NCBI RefSeq assembly: GCF_003003035.1
Contig: NZ_PVTS01000015.1
Location: forward strand, 62,001 to 126,000
DNA from: Marinilabilia salmonicolor
GTDB taxonomy: Bacteria; Bacteroidota; Bacteroidia; Bacteroidales; Marinilabiliaceae
DNA: 64,000 nt
Direction: 5' to 3'
The position numbers and the translations under genes were made by a program. The notes under the pieces are model-generated. The model had not been told where the DNA came from, made no database searches, and saw nothing but the letters and a program-made list of their open reading frames with translations. Shown here in pieces: positions 51,098-60,094 of the stretch (its first letter is position 1; every line of letters starts with the position of its first letter).

Positions 51098-53941
51098 ATG
51101 AAAAAAAGAATCTCCATATTCCTATCGGTTCTTATAGCTGTCAGCTTCATTTCTGCAAAAGCTGATGCTCCCGGAAAGGATAAGAAAATGTACCATAAGA
51201 ACTGGATTGACCTGAATAAAAACGGGGAAAAAGATATTTATGAAGATCCCCAGGCAGACATAGACGACAGAATTGAAGATTTATTGTCACAAATGACCAT
51301 GGATGAGAAAACAGCTCAGATGGTCACTCTGTATGGCTACAAAAGAGTTCTGAATGATTCATTGCCAACTCCTGAATGGAAAAACAAACTTTGGAAAGAC
51401 GGAATTGGTGCCATTGATGAGCATTTGAACGGATTCCAGGGCTGGGGGCGCCCCCCCATGGCAACACCTCACACCTGGCCGGCATCAGAACATGCATGGG
51501 CCATCAATGAGGTACAGCGCTTCTTTATTGAAGAAACGCGCCTGGGTATTCCAGCCGATTTCACCAATGAAGGAATCCGGGGAATCGAAAGCTTTAAGGC
51601 CACCAATTTCCCCACCCAACTGGCTTTGGGGCATACCTGGGACAAAAACCTCATCAACAAAATTGGCTACATCACCGGACGTGAAGCCCGCCTGTTGGGC
51701 TACACCAATGTTTATGCGCCCATTCTCGATGTTGGTCGTGATCAACGCTGGGGACGAATGGAAGAGGTATATGGAGAATCCCCGTTTCTGGTGGCCGAAC
51801 TGGGAGTTGAAATGACCAAAGGATTGCAACAAGACAACCAGGTTGCTGCTACAGCTAAGCACTTTGCCATATACAGCAACAACAAAGGAGCCAGAGAAGG
51901 ACTCTCCAGGGTCGATCCGCAAATCTCACCCCGCGAAACAGAGTACATACATCTTTATCCTTTTGGGCGTGTAATTCGGGAAGCAGGATTGCTGGGCATT
52001 ATGAGTTCCTACAACGACTATGACGGGATTCCCGTTCAAAGCAGCTATTACTACCTTACCGAGGTTCTGCGAAATCGATTCGGATTCAAAGGCTACATTG
52101 TCTCCGACAGTGACGCAGTCATTTACCTTTACAATAAACACCGGACTGCCGGGACTTACAAAGAAGCAGTTCGCCAGTCTGTTGAGGCAGGACTGAACGT
52201 ACGATGCACCTTCCGATCCCCGGAATCTTATGTGGATCCTTTAAGAGAACTCATTGAGGAAGGAGCGCTCTCCGAAGAAACCATAAATGATCGTGTAAGA
52301 GATATTCTGAGAGTAAAATTTATGATTGGCCTGTTTGACAGCCCCTACGTAGAAGATACCAAGCTGGCTGATGAAGTAGTTAACTCTGAAGAAAATCAGA
52401 AAATCGCCCTTGAAGCATCCCGCAAATCAATTGTTTTATTAAAAAACCAGGAGCAAATGCTCCCACTGGATAAGAATACCATCAACAAAATTGCTGTAAT
52501 TGGCCCCAATGCGGATAATGGTGATTATGCCCTTACTCATTACGGTCCTCTGGCGGTGGAAGTGTCAACTGTTCTTGATGGCATCAAACTAAAAGCAGGA
52601 AAAGAAATTGAAGTAGTTTATGAAAAGGGAACTGAACTGGTAGATGCCAACTGGCCCGACAGTGAAATCATGCCATCAGACCCCACAGAAGAAGAACAAT
52701 CCCAAATTGATCGAGCTGTGAAAGCAGCTGCCGGATCAGATGTGGCAATTGTAGTCGTTGGAGGTTCTCAAAGAACATGTGGTGAAAATAAATCACGAAC
52801 CAGCCTTGATTTACCCGGCCACCAACTGAAACTGGTTAAGGCTGTGCAGGCAACAGGGAAACCTGTAATTGCGGTAGTTATCAGTGGTCGTCCTCTGTCC
52901 ATCAACTGGACAGCCCAAAATGTACCCGCCATTATTCAGGCGTTCTATCCGGGATCAAAAGGTGGTGAAGCTATTGCCGATGTAATTTTCGGAGATTACA
53001 ATCCCGGAGGTAAACTAACTGTTACCATTCCAAAAACCGTGGGTCAGATACCTTTCAACTTCCCCTACAAACCCGGCTCTCAAGTGAATGCCTGGGGACA
53101 GGCAGGACCGGAAGGAAGCAGGGCCCGGGTAAACGGAGCACTCTTTCCCTTTGGATTCGGATTGAGCTATACAACATTTGAGTACAGCAACCTGAAAGTC
53201 ACCCCTAAAAGCATTAAACCAGGTGACGATGTTAAGATCTCTTTATCTGTAAAAAATACCGGCTCACAAAAGGGAGACGAAGTGGTTCAGCTTTATCTGC
53301 AAGATAAAATCAGCACCGTCACTACCTACGACAAAATGCTACGAGGTTTTGAAAGGGTTCCTCTCGAACCGGGACAACAAAAAACGATTAACTTCACCAT
53401 TAAAGGAAGAGATATGGCACTCCTGAATAAGGATATGGAGTGGGAAGTAGAGCCCGGAACATTTTTGGTTATGGCCGGTGCCTCATCCGAAGAAATCAAA
53501 CTGAAAGAAGAGTTTGAAGTGATATCTGAAGACGCCTCGGCATTGAACAAACAAGGAAATCACCGAAATACATACATTCATGCTTCATCCAATCAGCATG
53601 ATGTCCGGAACCTTACTGATGGATCTCCCAACACCCGGTGGGAAAGCAAATCCAATGAAGCAACCATAGATTTTGAATTGAGTAAAGACGCAAAACCTTC
53701 GGAAATCAGAATCAATTGGGGAAAACGAAACAAAGCTCAGTACAACATTGAAATCCAACTTTCAGGTGGAGGCGGACAGTTTATCCCTGTATTTAATGGG
53801 AAAAATAAACTTTCAGAAGGGATGGAATCTTACCATTTTGAAGGGTTTCCGGCCACCGATCTGAGGTTAATTATCCACGCCAGTAAAACCGGAGAAGTTT
53901 CCATCAGCGACATACGTTTGGACCAACTGAAAACCGAATAA
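51098..53941 (+). CDS. GH3 glycoside hydrolase with C-terminal discoidin-like domain
   Basis: This 947-residue enzyme has a signal peptide (to about residue 21), an N-terminal stretch WIDLNKNGEKDIYEDP that looks like a calcium-binding loop, the GH3 barrel with the nucleophile Asp337 in GYIVSDSDAV, the second GH3 domain, a fibronectin III-like domain (KNTGSQKGDEVVQLYL) and a discoidin/F5-8C-like domain (about 810-947). KHFAIYSNNK is the usual GH3 KH motif, not the NagZ His/Asp pattern, so beta-glucosidase, xylosidase or related activity is more likely than N-acetylglucosaminidase. The ATG at 51098 is preferred over a TTG two codons earlier. It follows GH20 by 38 bp. Confidence 0.93.
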   Translation: MKKRISIFLSVLIAVSFISAKADAPGKDKKMYHKNWIDLNKNGEKDIYEDPQADIDDRIEDLLSQMTMDEKTAQMVTLYGYKRVLNDSLPTPEWKNKLWKDGIGAIDEHLNGFQGWGRPPMATPHTWPASEHAWAINEVQRFFIEETRLGIPADFTNEGIRGIESFKATNFPTQLALGHTWDKNLINKIGYITGREARLLGYTNVYAPILDVGRDQRWGRMEEVYGESPFLVAELGVEMTKGLQQDNQVAATAKHFAIYSNNKGAREGLSRVDPQISPRETEYIHLYPFGRVIREAGLLGIMSSYNDYDGIPVQSSYYYLTEVLRNRFGFKGYIVSDSDAVIYLYNKHRTAGTYKEAVRQSVEAGLNVRCTFRSPESYVDPLRELIEEGALSEETINDRVRDILRVKFMIGLFDSPYVEDTKLADEVVNSEENQKIALEASRKSIVLLKNQEQMLPLDKNTINKIAVIGPNADNGDYALTHYGPLAVEVSTVLDGIKLKAGKEIEVVYEKGTELVDANWPDSEIMPSDPTEEEQSQIDRAVKAAAGSDVAIVVVGGSQRTCGENKSRTSLDLPGHQLKLVKAVQATGKPVIAVVISGRPLSINWTAQNVPAIIQAFYPGSKGGEAIADVIFGDYNPGGKLTVTIPKTVGQIPFNFPYKPGSQVNAWGQAGPEGSRARVNGALFPFGFGLSYTTFEYSNLKVTPKSIKPGDDVKISLSVKNTGSQKGDEVVQLYLQDKISTVTTYDKMLRGFERVPLEPGQQKTINFTIKGRDMALLNKDMEWEVEPGTFLVMAGASSEEIKLKEEFEVISEDASALNKQGNHRNTYIHASSNQHDVRNLTDGSPNTRWESKSNEATIDFELSKDAKPSEIRINWGKRNKAQYNIEIQLSGGGGQFIPVFNGKNKLSEGMESYHFEGFPATDLRLIIHASKTGEVSISDIRLDQLKTE

Positions 53942-53966
53942 TCTATCAACAAACCTTATTTTTAGC

Positions 53967-54003
53967 CTGACTTCTTCATAATCCTGTATTATGAAGAAGT
54001 CAG
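53967..54003. promoter_or_regulatory. perfect 16-bp hairpin between GH3 and NahK-like genes
   Basis: CTGACTTCTTCATAAT (53967-53982) and its exact complement (53988-54003) flank a 5-nt loop. No T-run follows, so it is more likely an RNA-processing or stability element than a terminator. Confidence 0.75.
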
Positions 54004-54033
54004 ATCAAAACGTTTCACCATAAAAATACGAAT

Positions 54034-55119
54034 ATGACACCGGAACAAATAACCAGTCGGTTCGCCATCAAAGGAACAGTGGAAGACATAAAGCCTTTCG
54101 GCACCGGACTGATCAACACCACATATAAAGTTAAAACAGAGGAAGAAGATGCCCCCAACTACCTGCTTCAAATCATCAATCACCACATCTTTCAGAATGT
54201 GCCGGAACTCACCCGAAACATCAAGAGAGTGACCGATCACATCCGGGGGAAACTGAAAGCACAAAAAACCACCGACATCGACCGCCGTGTTTTAACGCCT
54301 ATCGAGACCCTCGATGGAGAAGGTTTTTTTAAGGATGATGAAGGTCGCTATTGGCGGATGTTCCTCTTCATTGAAGGGGCACGTTCCTACGACCAGCTTA
54401 CCAACGCCAAACAGGCCGAAGCAGGAGGACGGGCATTCGGCCAGTTCCAGAAAATGGTCTCCGATCTGCCCGGGGAACCTCTTTACCCTATCATTCCTGG
54501 CTTTCACAACACCGAAATGCGCATCAATAATTTCAAGAAACGTGTTGAAAAAGATCCTGTAGGCCGTTTGAAAGAGGTAAAAGAAGAGGTGGATTTTCTG
54601 ATGGAACGCTCCGAAGAGTACAAAAAAATTGTTCAGATGGGAAAAGAGGGAAAAATTCCCGAACGAATTGTCCATCAGGATACCAAATTCAACAATGTGC
54701 TGCTCGACGAGAATGATGAAGTGCTTTGTGTAATTGATTTGGACACCGTAATGCCAGGGTATGTTTGCTACGACATTGGCGATGCCATCCGCAACGGCGC
54801 CAACACAGGTAAAGAGGATGATCCCAACCTTGACAACGTGAACATCAACATGGAGCTTTACGAAGGGTTTATCAAGGGGTTTCTGCAGGAAACAAAGGAG
54901 ATTCTTACCCCTGAAGAAAAAGAAACACTCGCATTTGGTGCCAAGTTATTGACCTACGAACAGGCAGTGCGGTTCCTGGATGATTACATTGATGGTGACA
55001 ATTATTACAAAACTGAAAGTCCGGAGCACAACCTGATCAGAACCAGGGCTCAGATAAAATTGCTCAAAAGCATGGAGGAAAACTGGGAGGCCATGCAAAA
55101 GATTGTAAATGAACAATAA
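54034..55119 (+). CDS. nahK: N-acetylhexosamine 1-kinase (NahK-like, APH fold)
   Basis: This 361-residue cytoplasmic kinase closely resembles bifidobacterial NahK, which phosphorylates GlcNAc and GalNAc at C1. Shared blocks are GTGLINTTYKV, YLLQIINHHIFQNV, the catalytic HQDTKFNNVLLD (Asp216, Asn221), the metal-binding VIDLDTVMPG (Asp235/237) and SPEHNLIRTRAQIKLL at the C-terminus. In bifidobacteria it works with a GH112 phosphorylase, which is not seen here. The gene follows GH3 after 92 bp and precedes a CBM9-like gene by 21 bp. The most likely job is capture of hexosamine released by GH20. The substrate is inferred from similarity. Confidence 0.82.
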   Translation: MTPEQITSRFAIKGTVEDIKPFGTGLINTTYKVKTEEEDAPNYLLQIINHHIFQNVPELTRNIKRVTDHIRGKLKAQKTTDIDRRVLTPIETLDGEGFFKDDEGRYWRMFLFIEGARSYDQLTNAKQAEAGGRAFGQFQKMVSDLPGEPLYPIIPGFHNTEMRINNFKKRVEKDPVGRLKEVKEEVDFLMERSEEYKKIVQMGKEGKIPERIVHQDTKFNNVLLDENDEVLCVIDLDTVMPGYVCYDIGDAIRNGANTGKEDDPNLDNVNINMELYEGFIKGFLQETKEILTPEEKETLAFGAKLLTYEQAVRFLDDYIDGDNYYKTESPEHNLIRTRAQIKLLKSMEENWEAMQKIVNEQ

Positions 55120-55140
55120 TAGAACCAAAAAAAAAGATTT

Positions 55141-55791
55141 ATGTCCGAAAAACTTATCATTCCAAAGATAGAAGACTCCATTTACGACCTGGAAACCATC
55201 AGCAAAGAGCTTGAGAAGAAAGGTGCAAAGGGAAGCATAAATCGGGTAAACTGGAATTCGTTCCCCTACCAACCCGCAGTTACTTTCTTAATGGCTTACA
55301 ACCAGAACAACCTGTTCCTCAAATTCGATGTGACCGAAAACCACATCAGAGCCATGGAAACCGAAACCAACGGAAATGTGTGGGAAGACAGTTGCTGTGA
55401 ATTCTTCTGCGCCTTTGACAATGAGGGTTATTACAATCTGGAAACCAATTGCATCGGCACGCAGCTCATCGGATGGGGAGCGAAAAAAGAAGAAAGAACC
55501 CTGCTGGACTCTATCATCATCGATGCCGTCAAAAAACACACCACCCTGGAACATAAAACCATAGAACCTCAAAGTGGCCGGTTTGAATATCAGTTAACCA
55601 TGATTATTCCTGCGGCCACATTTGTCAACCATCCGGGGATGAAATTTACGCAGGGGATGCAATTGAAGGGTAATTTTTACAAGTGCGGGGACAAAACGCC
55701 CGAACCCCATTTTGTTTCCTGGAATCCCATTGAAATCAAAGAACCCAACTTTCACCGACCGGACTTTTTCGGGACTGTTGAACTGGCATAA
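55141..55791 (+). CDS. CBM9-like carbohydrate-binding protein, cytoplasmic
   Basis: This 216-residue protein matches the family 9-like carbohydrate-binding proteins, with NVWEDSCCEFFCAFDNEGYYNLE and a C-terminal HFVSWNPIEIKEPNFHRPDFFGTVEL typical of the family. It has no signal peptide or lipobox, so it stays in the cytoplasm, although most carbohydrate-binding modules are extracellular. It is encoded 21 bp after the kinase gene and 10 bp before a sulfatase gene, in an operon. A role in sugar sensing or holding a sugar phosphate is possible but unproven. Confidence 0.75.
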   Translation: MSEKLIIPKIEDSIYDLETISKELEKKGAKGSINRVNWNSFPYQPAVTFLMAYNQNNLFLKFDVTENHIRAMETETNGNVWEDSCCEFFCAFDNEGYYNLETNCIGTQLIGWGAKKEERTLLDSIIIDAVKKHTTLEHKTIEPQSGRFEYQLTMIIPAATFVNHPGMKFTQGMQLKGNFYKCGDKTPEPHFVSWNPIEIKEPNFHRPDFFGTVELA

Positions 55792-55801
55792 ATTTTCAAA
55801 C

Positions 55802-57358
55802 ATGCTTAATCTGAGTATCCTCAAAAAAAAGAGTAGAAGCCTGATGGGGCTATCATTGCTTTCAGGGACAATACTTTCTTCTTGTGCGGTTGACAGTCCC
55901 CATAAGCAAAGCCCCAATATCGTTATGTTTTTAGTGGATGACATGGGTTGGCAGGATACGTCGGTTCCATTCTGGAAAGATTCTACCAAATTCAACAAGC
56001 GTTACCACACGCCCAATATGGAAAGGCTCGCAAATCAGGGAGTGAAATTCACTCAGGCCTATGCCTGTGCTGTTTGCTCTCCCACCCGCGTCAGCCTTAT
56101 GACGGGGATGAATGCCGCCCGTCACAGAGTAACCAACTGGACATTAAAACAAAATACCAACAATGACAAACCCCATCCGGAATTAAGACTTCCGCAATGG
56201 AATGTCAACGGACTTCAACCCGTAGATTCCATTGAGAATACAATCCAGGCAACAACTCTGCCCCAAATTCTAAGCAACCACGGATATTATACCATCCATA
56301 CAGGCAAAGCTCATTTTGGAGCCATGAATACACCGGGTGAGAACCCGGAAAACCTCGGATTCAAGGTCAACATAGCGGGGCACGCAGCCGGAGCCCCCGG
56401 TAGTTTTAAAGGAGAAAATAATTACAGTTCAAAGCGGAGAAACGGTCGCAGCGACTGGGATGTTCCAGGCCTTAACAAATACCATGGAACAGACACTTAT
56501 CTCACTGAAGCTCTTACACTCGAAGCCCTCAACGCAATCAGGAAACCAATTGCAAAAGGGACACCTTTTTTTCTCTACATGGCACATTATGCGGTTCATA
56601 CACCCATCGAGGCAGATAACAGGTTTGTGCAAAAATATCTGGACGCGGGCCTCGATGAAACAGAAGCGGCATATGCATCGATGATTGAAGGAATGGACAA
56701 AAGCCTGGGGGATATCTTAACTTTTCTCGACCAAAATGATCTGACCGAAAATACCATTATCCTTTTCATGTCCGACAACGGAGGACTCAGTGCCCACACA
56801 CGTACAAAACCTCTGCATACTCACAATGCTCCACTAAAAAGTGGTAAGGGGTCTGCCTATGAAGGCGGAATAAGAGTGCCAATGATTGTAAAACATCCGG
56901 GATTAACAAAAGCAGCCACTACCTGTGAAACTCCTGTCATCATTGAAGATTTCTTTCCCACAATTCTGGAAATGGCCGGCATTGAAACTCCTGTGACTTC
57001 TCAAACAATTGATGGTGAAAGTTTTCTGCCTCTCCTCACCAACACCAGCTTTCAGGAATCAGACCGACCACTGTACTGGCACTACCCCAATAAATGGGGA
57101 GCTGAAGGCCCGGGAATTGGGACCACCAGCTCCATTCGAAAAGGAGATTGGAAAATGATTTACTGGTACAAAGACCAAAAAAAAGAGTTGTACAACCTCC
57201 GAAACGATATTAGTGAAACAAATGACTTAAGTACAGATTTTCCTGAGAAGATCAAAGAGCTGTCTAATGATTTAGGTAATTTCCTTCGCAAATCAAAAGC
57301 ACAGAGGCCTGTATTTAAATCAACAGGCAAAACTGTGCCCTGGCCGGATGAGAAGTAA
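55802..57358 (+). CDS. S1-family sulfatase lipoprotein
   Basis: This 518-residue sulfatase has the metal-binding FLVDDMGWQD, the formylglycine motif CSPTRVSLMTG with Cys92, IHTGKAHFG and FMSDNGGLS. I start at MLNLSILKKK (55802), 10 bp after the CBM9-like stop. The signal ends TILSSC (Cys28), giving a lipoprotein. The CSPTR motif and overall order resemble GalNAc- or arylsulfatase-like S1 members, but subfamily assignment needs a tree. It ends the operon that begins at GH20. Confidence 0.9.
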   Translation: MLNLSILKKKSRSLMGLSLLSGTILSSCAVDSPHKQSPNIVMFLVDDMGWQDTSVPFWKDSTKFNKRYHTPNMERLANQGVKFTQAYACAVCSPTRVSLMTGMNAARHRVTNWTLKQNTNNDKPHPELRLPQWNVNGLQPVDSIENTIQATTLPQILSNHGYYTIHTGKAHFGAMNTPGENPENLGFKVNIAGHAAGAPGSFKGENNYSSKRRNGRSDWDVPGLNKYHGTDTYLTEALTLEALNAIRKPIAKGTPFFLYMAHYAVHTPIEADNRFVQKYLDAGLDETEAAYASMIEGMDKSLGDILTFLDQNDLTENTIILFMSDNGGLSAHTRTKPLHTHNAPLKSGKGSAYEGGIRVPMIVKHPGLTKAATTCETPVIIEDFFPTILEMAGIETPVTSQTIDGESFLPLLTNTSFQESDRPLYWHYPNKWGAEGPGIGTTSSIRKGDWKMIYWYKDQKKELYNLRNDISETNDLSTDFPEKIKELSNDLGNFLRKSKAQRPVFKSTGKTVPWPDEK

Positions 57359-57776
57359 TTTAACCGGGATGCAAAAAAACCGCGACATTGACTTTATAAG
57401 ATAACTACAGTTTTCTGACCTTCGTATTGAGCAAAATTCATTTTCATTGTTACTTTGCTCATTATTCTGATTTCTTCCACTCCTTGTCCTCAACAAACTA
57501 CAGAAGCTTCCTTCATTCCATTTTTACAATAAAATCAAATGCGCCAGGAGTGTTCTAACCTCTGTTGGAAATAATTCAACCATCCCAGTACAGCACTTAT
57601 TTTATTTTTTCACATAAGTACCTGATCTTTTTACAACTTTTACTAAATTTGACCAGTAATCCAACCCTCAACCACCTGGATTGAAGGGTTGCAGAAGCTA
57701 ACAAAATCAGAGGTTTGACCTCATCAACAAACCAGTAATTGTTTAAAGAAAGAATAATCATTAAATCACAAGTGCT
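57359..57776 (+). other. intergenic region with GH92 promoter and leader hairpin
   Basis: This 418-bp gap has an exact -7 box TAAATTTG at 57644-57651, about 126 bp before the GH92 start. The predicted leader contains a 7-bp stem CAACCCT/AGGGTTG (57662-57691). No copy of the HTCS operator is seen at the expected distance, so this gene may be regulated differently. Confidence 0.5.
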
Positions 57777-60080
57777 ATGAAACAATCCGGAATGACACTA
57801 ATCCTGAGCGTCTTACTGCTCTGGAGCGGGCCCAAACCAGCTGAAGGTCAAATAACGGCACCCACAGCAAAAGAGCCGGTTGACTATGTTAACCCGTTAA
57901 TAGGGACCGATTCCAAATTCAGCTTGTCCAATGGAAATACTTACCCTGCCATGGCCCTCCCATGGGGAATGAACTTCTGGACTCCCCAAACAGCTCCAAT
58001 GGGTGATGGATGGCAATACGCTTATGATGCTGATAAAATCAGGGGGTTTAAACAGACCCATCAGCCAAGTCCGTGGATGAATGACTATGGAAACTTTTCA
58101 TTGATGCCTGTAACAGGGGAATTAAAAATCAATGAAGAAGAAAGAGCAAGTTGGTTTTCTCATAAGGCAGAGACCGCTAATCCACATTACTATAGCGTTT
58201 ACCTGGCGGAATACGATGTAACCACAGAGCTGACGGTCACAGAACGCGCTGCCCGCTTCCGGTTTACATTCCCTGAGAATGATCAATCCTATGTAATCAT
58301 TGACGCTTTTGACCAGGGCTCCTATGTAAAAGTGATTCCTGAGGAGAACAAAATTATCGGCTACTCCACCCGCAACAGCGGAGGTGTTCCGGAGAACTTC
58401 AGGAATTATTTCGTAGTGGAGTTCGACAAGCCGTTTTCGTCATACAATGTATGGGAAAAAGATGAGCTGAAAGAAAATCAAACCGAACTTACGGGTGAAC
58501 ATGCAGGGGTGGCCGTCAGATTTAACACAAAAAAAGGAGAAGTAGTAAATGCACGGGTGGCCTCATCCTTTATCAGTCATGAGCAGGCCAATCTCAACCT
58601 GAAAGAAATTGGCTCCGATAATTTTGAAACGGTAAAAGCAAAAGGACGAGAGATCTGGAACCGTGAATTGGGTCGAATGATTCCGGAAGGAGGAACTTTG
58701 GCAGAGACAGAAATTTTCTATTCAGCCCTTTACCGCACACTGCTATTTCCACGGAAGTTTTATGAATATGATTCAGAGGGAAACATTGTGCATTACAGTC
58801 CCTACAACGGGAAAGTTTTACCTGGCTATATGTTCACAGATAACGGATTCTGGGACACTTTCCGCGCCGTTTTCCCTTTCTTTAACCTGATGTACCCTTC
58901 TCTCAATGAAAAGATTCAGGCAGGGCTGGTCAATGCCTACAAAGAGAGTGGGTTCCTTCCGGAATGGGCCAGTCCCGGGCACCGTTCCGTAATGATTGGG
59001 AACAACTCTGCCACGCTGGTAGCCGATGCTTACCTGAAAGGACTGCGGGGGTATGACATGGAAACCCTTTATGAAGCTGTTTTGCATGGCACGAAGAATG
59101 TTCATGCGGAAGTTGAAGCCACCGGTCGGCTTGGCCATGAATACTATAACGAACTGGGGTATGTCCCTTACGATGTGGGCATCAATGAAAATGCTGCCCG
59201 CACTTTAGAATATGCATTTGCAGACTGGACCATCTGGAAGTTGGCAAAAGAGCTTAACCGCCCCAAGAAGGAGATCAAATTGTTTGAGGAAAGAAGCCAG
59301 AATTACCGGAAACTGTTTGATTCCGAGACCAACCTCATGCGGGGCAAAAATGAAGACGGCTCTTTCCAGACACCTTTCAACCCTCTGAAATGGGGTGATG
59401 CATTTACCGAAGGCAACAGCTGGCACTATACCTGGTCGGTTTTTCACGACACTCAGGGACTCATCAATTTGATGGGGGGAGAAAAGACCTTTATTACCAT
59501 GCTCGACTCAGTATTCGCAATGCCTCCCGATTTTGACGATACCTATTATGGATTTCCCATCCACGAAATCCGTGAAATGCAGATTGTAAACATGGGCCAG
59601 TATGCACATGGGAATCAGCCCATACAGCACATGATTTATCTTTACAATTATGCAGGGCAGCCGTGGAAAGCACAATACTGGCTTCGCGAAGTGATGGACC
59701 GGTTATATACACCCGACCCCGATGGTTATTGTGGCGACGAGGACAACGGACAAACATCAGCCTGGTATGTATTCAGCTCTATGGGATTTTATCCTGTCAC
59801 CCCTGGAAGCGACCAATATGTATTGGGGACTCCTCTGTTTCCAAAAATGACTGTTCAACTGGAAAACGGCAACAAAATTATCCTGTCTGCCCCAAAAAGC
59901 AGTAGCCGGAACCGCTACATTGATGAAATGCACATAAACGGTCAGTTATGGGACAAGAATTATGTCCGCTATTCCGATCTGATGGAAGGCGCTTTCATTG
60001 AATTCCGGATGGCCGACGAGCCCAATAAGTCACGTGGCACCAGTAAAGAAGCCTATCCCTACTCTTACACGAAACCATAA
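57777..60080 (+). CDS. GH92 alpha-mannosidase 1
   Basis: This 767-residue exo-alpha-mannosidase has a signal peptide (cut near AEGQ, residue 25). Family landmarks are YVNPLIGTDSKFSLSNGNTYPA, DNGFWDTFRAVFPFF, TEGNSWHYTW with the likely acid Glu545, and CGDEDNGQTSAWYVFSSMGFYPV with Asp654 and Asp656. GH92 enzymes are calcium-dependent inverting mannosidases that trim N-glycans or mannans. It has its own promoter and is followed after 14 bp by the GHL10 gene. The second GH92 in this window is different in the acidic loop, which suggests another linkage. Confidence 0.95.
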   Translation: MKQSGMTLILSVLLLWSGPKPAEGQITAPTAKEPVDYVNPLIGTDSKFSLSNGNTYPAMALPWGMNFWTPQTAPMGDGWQYAYDADKIRGFKQTHQPSPWMNDYGNFSLMPVTGELKINEEERASWFSHKAETANPHYYSVYLAEYDVTTELTVTERAARFRFTFPENDQSYVIIDAFDQGSYVKVIPEENKIIGYSTRNSGGVPENFRNYFVVEFDKPFSSYNVWEKDELKENQTELTGEHAGVAVRFNTKKGEVVNARVASSFISHEQANLNLKEIGSDNFETVKAKGREIWNRELGRMIPEGGTLAETEIFYSALYRTLLFPRKFYEYDSEGNIVHYSPYNGKVLPGYMFTDNGFWDTFRAVFPFFNLMYPSLNEKIQAGLVNAYKESGFLPEWASPGHRSVMIGNNSATLVADAYLKGLRGYDMETLYEAVLHGTKNVHAEVEATGRLGHEYYNELGYVPYDVGINENAARTLEYAFADWTIWKLAKELNRPKKEIKLFEERSQNYRKLFDSETNLMRGKNEDGSFQTPFNPLKWGDAFTEGNSWHYTWSVFHDTQGLINLMGGEKTFITMLDSVFAMPPDFDDTYYGFPIHEIREMQIVNMGQYAHGNQPIQHMIYLYNYAGQPWKAQYWLREVMDRLYTPDPDGYCGDEDNGQTSAWYVFSSMGFYPVTPGSDQYVLGTPLFPKMTVQLENGNKIILSAPKSSSRNRYIDEMHINGQLWDKNYVRYSDLMEGAFIEFRMADEPNKSRGTSKEAYPYSYTKP

Positions 60081-60094
60081 CAATCTGAAAAGCT

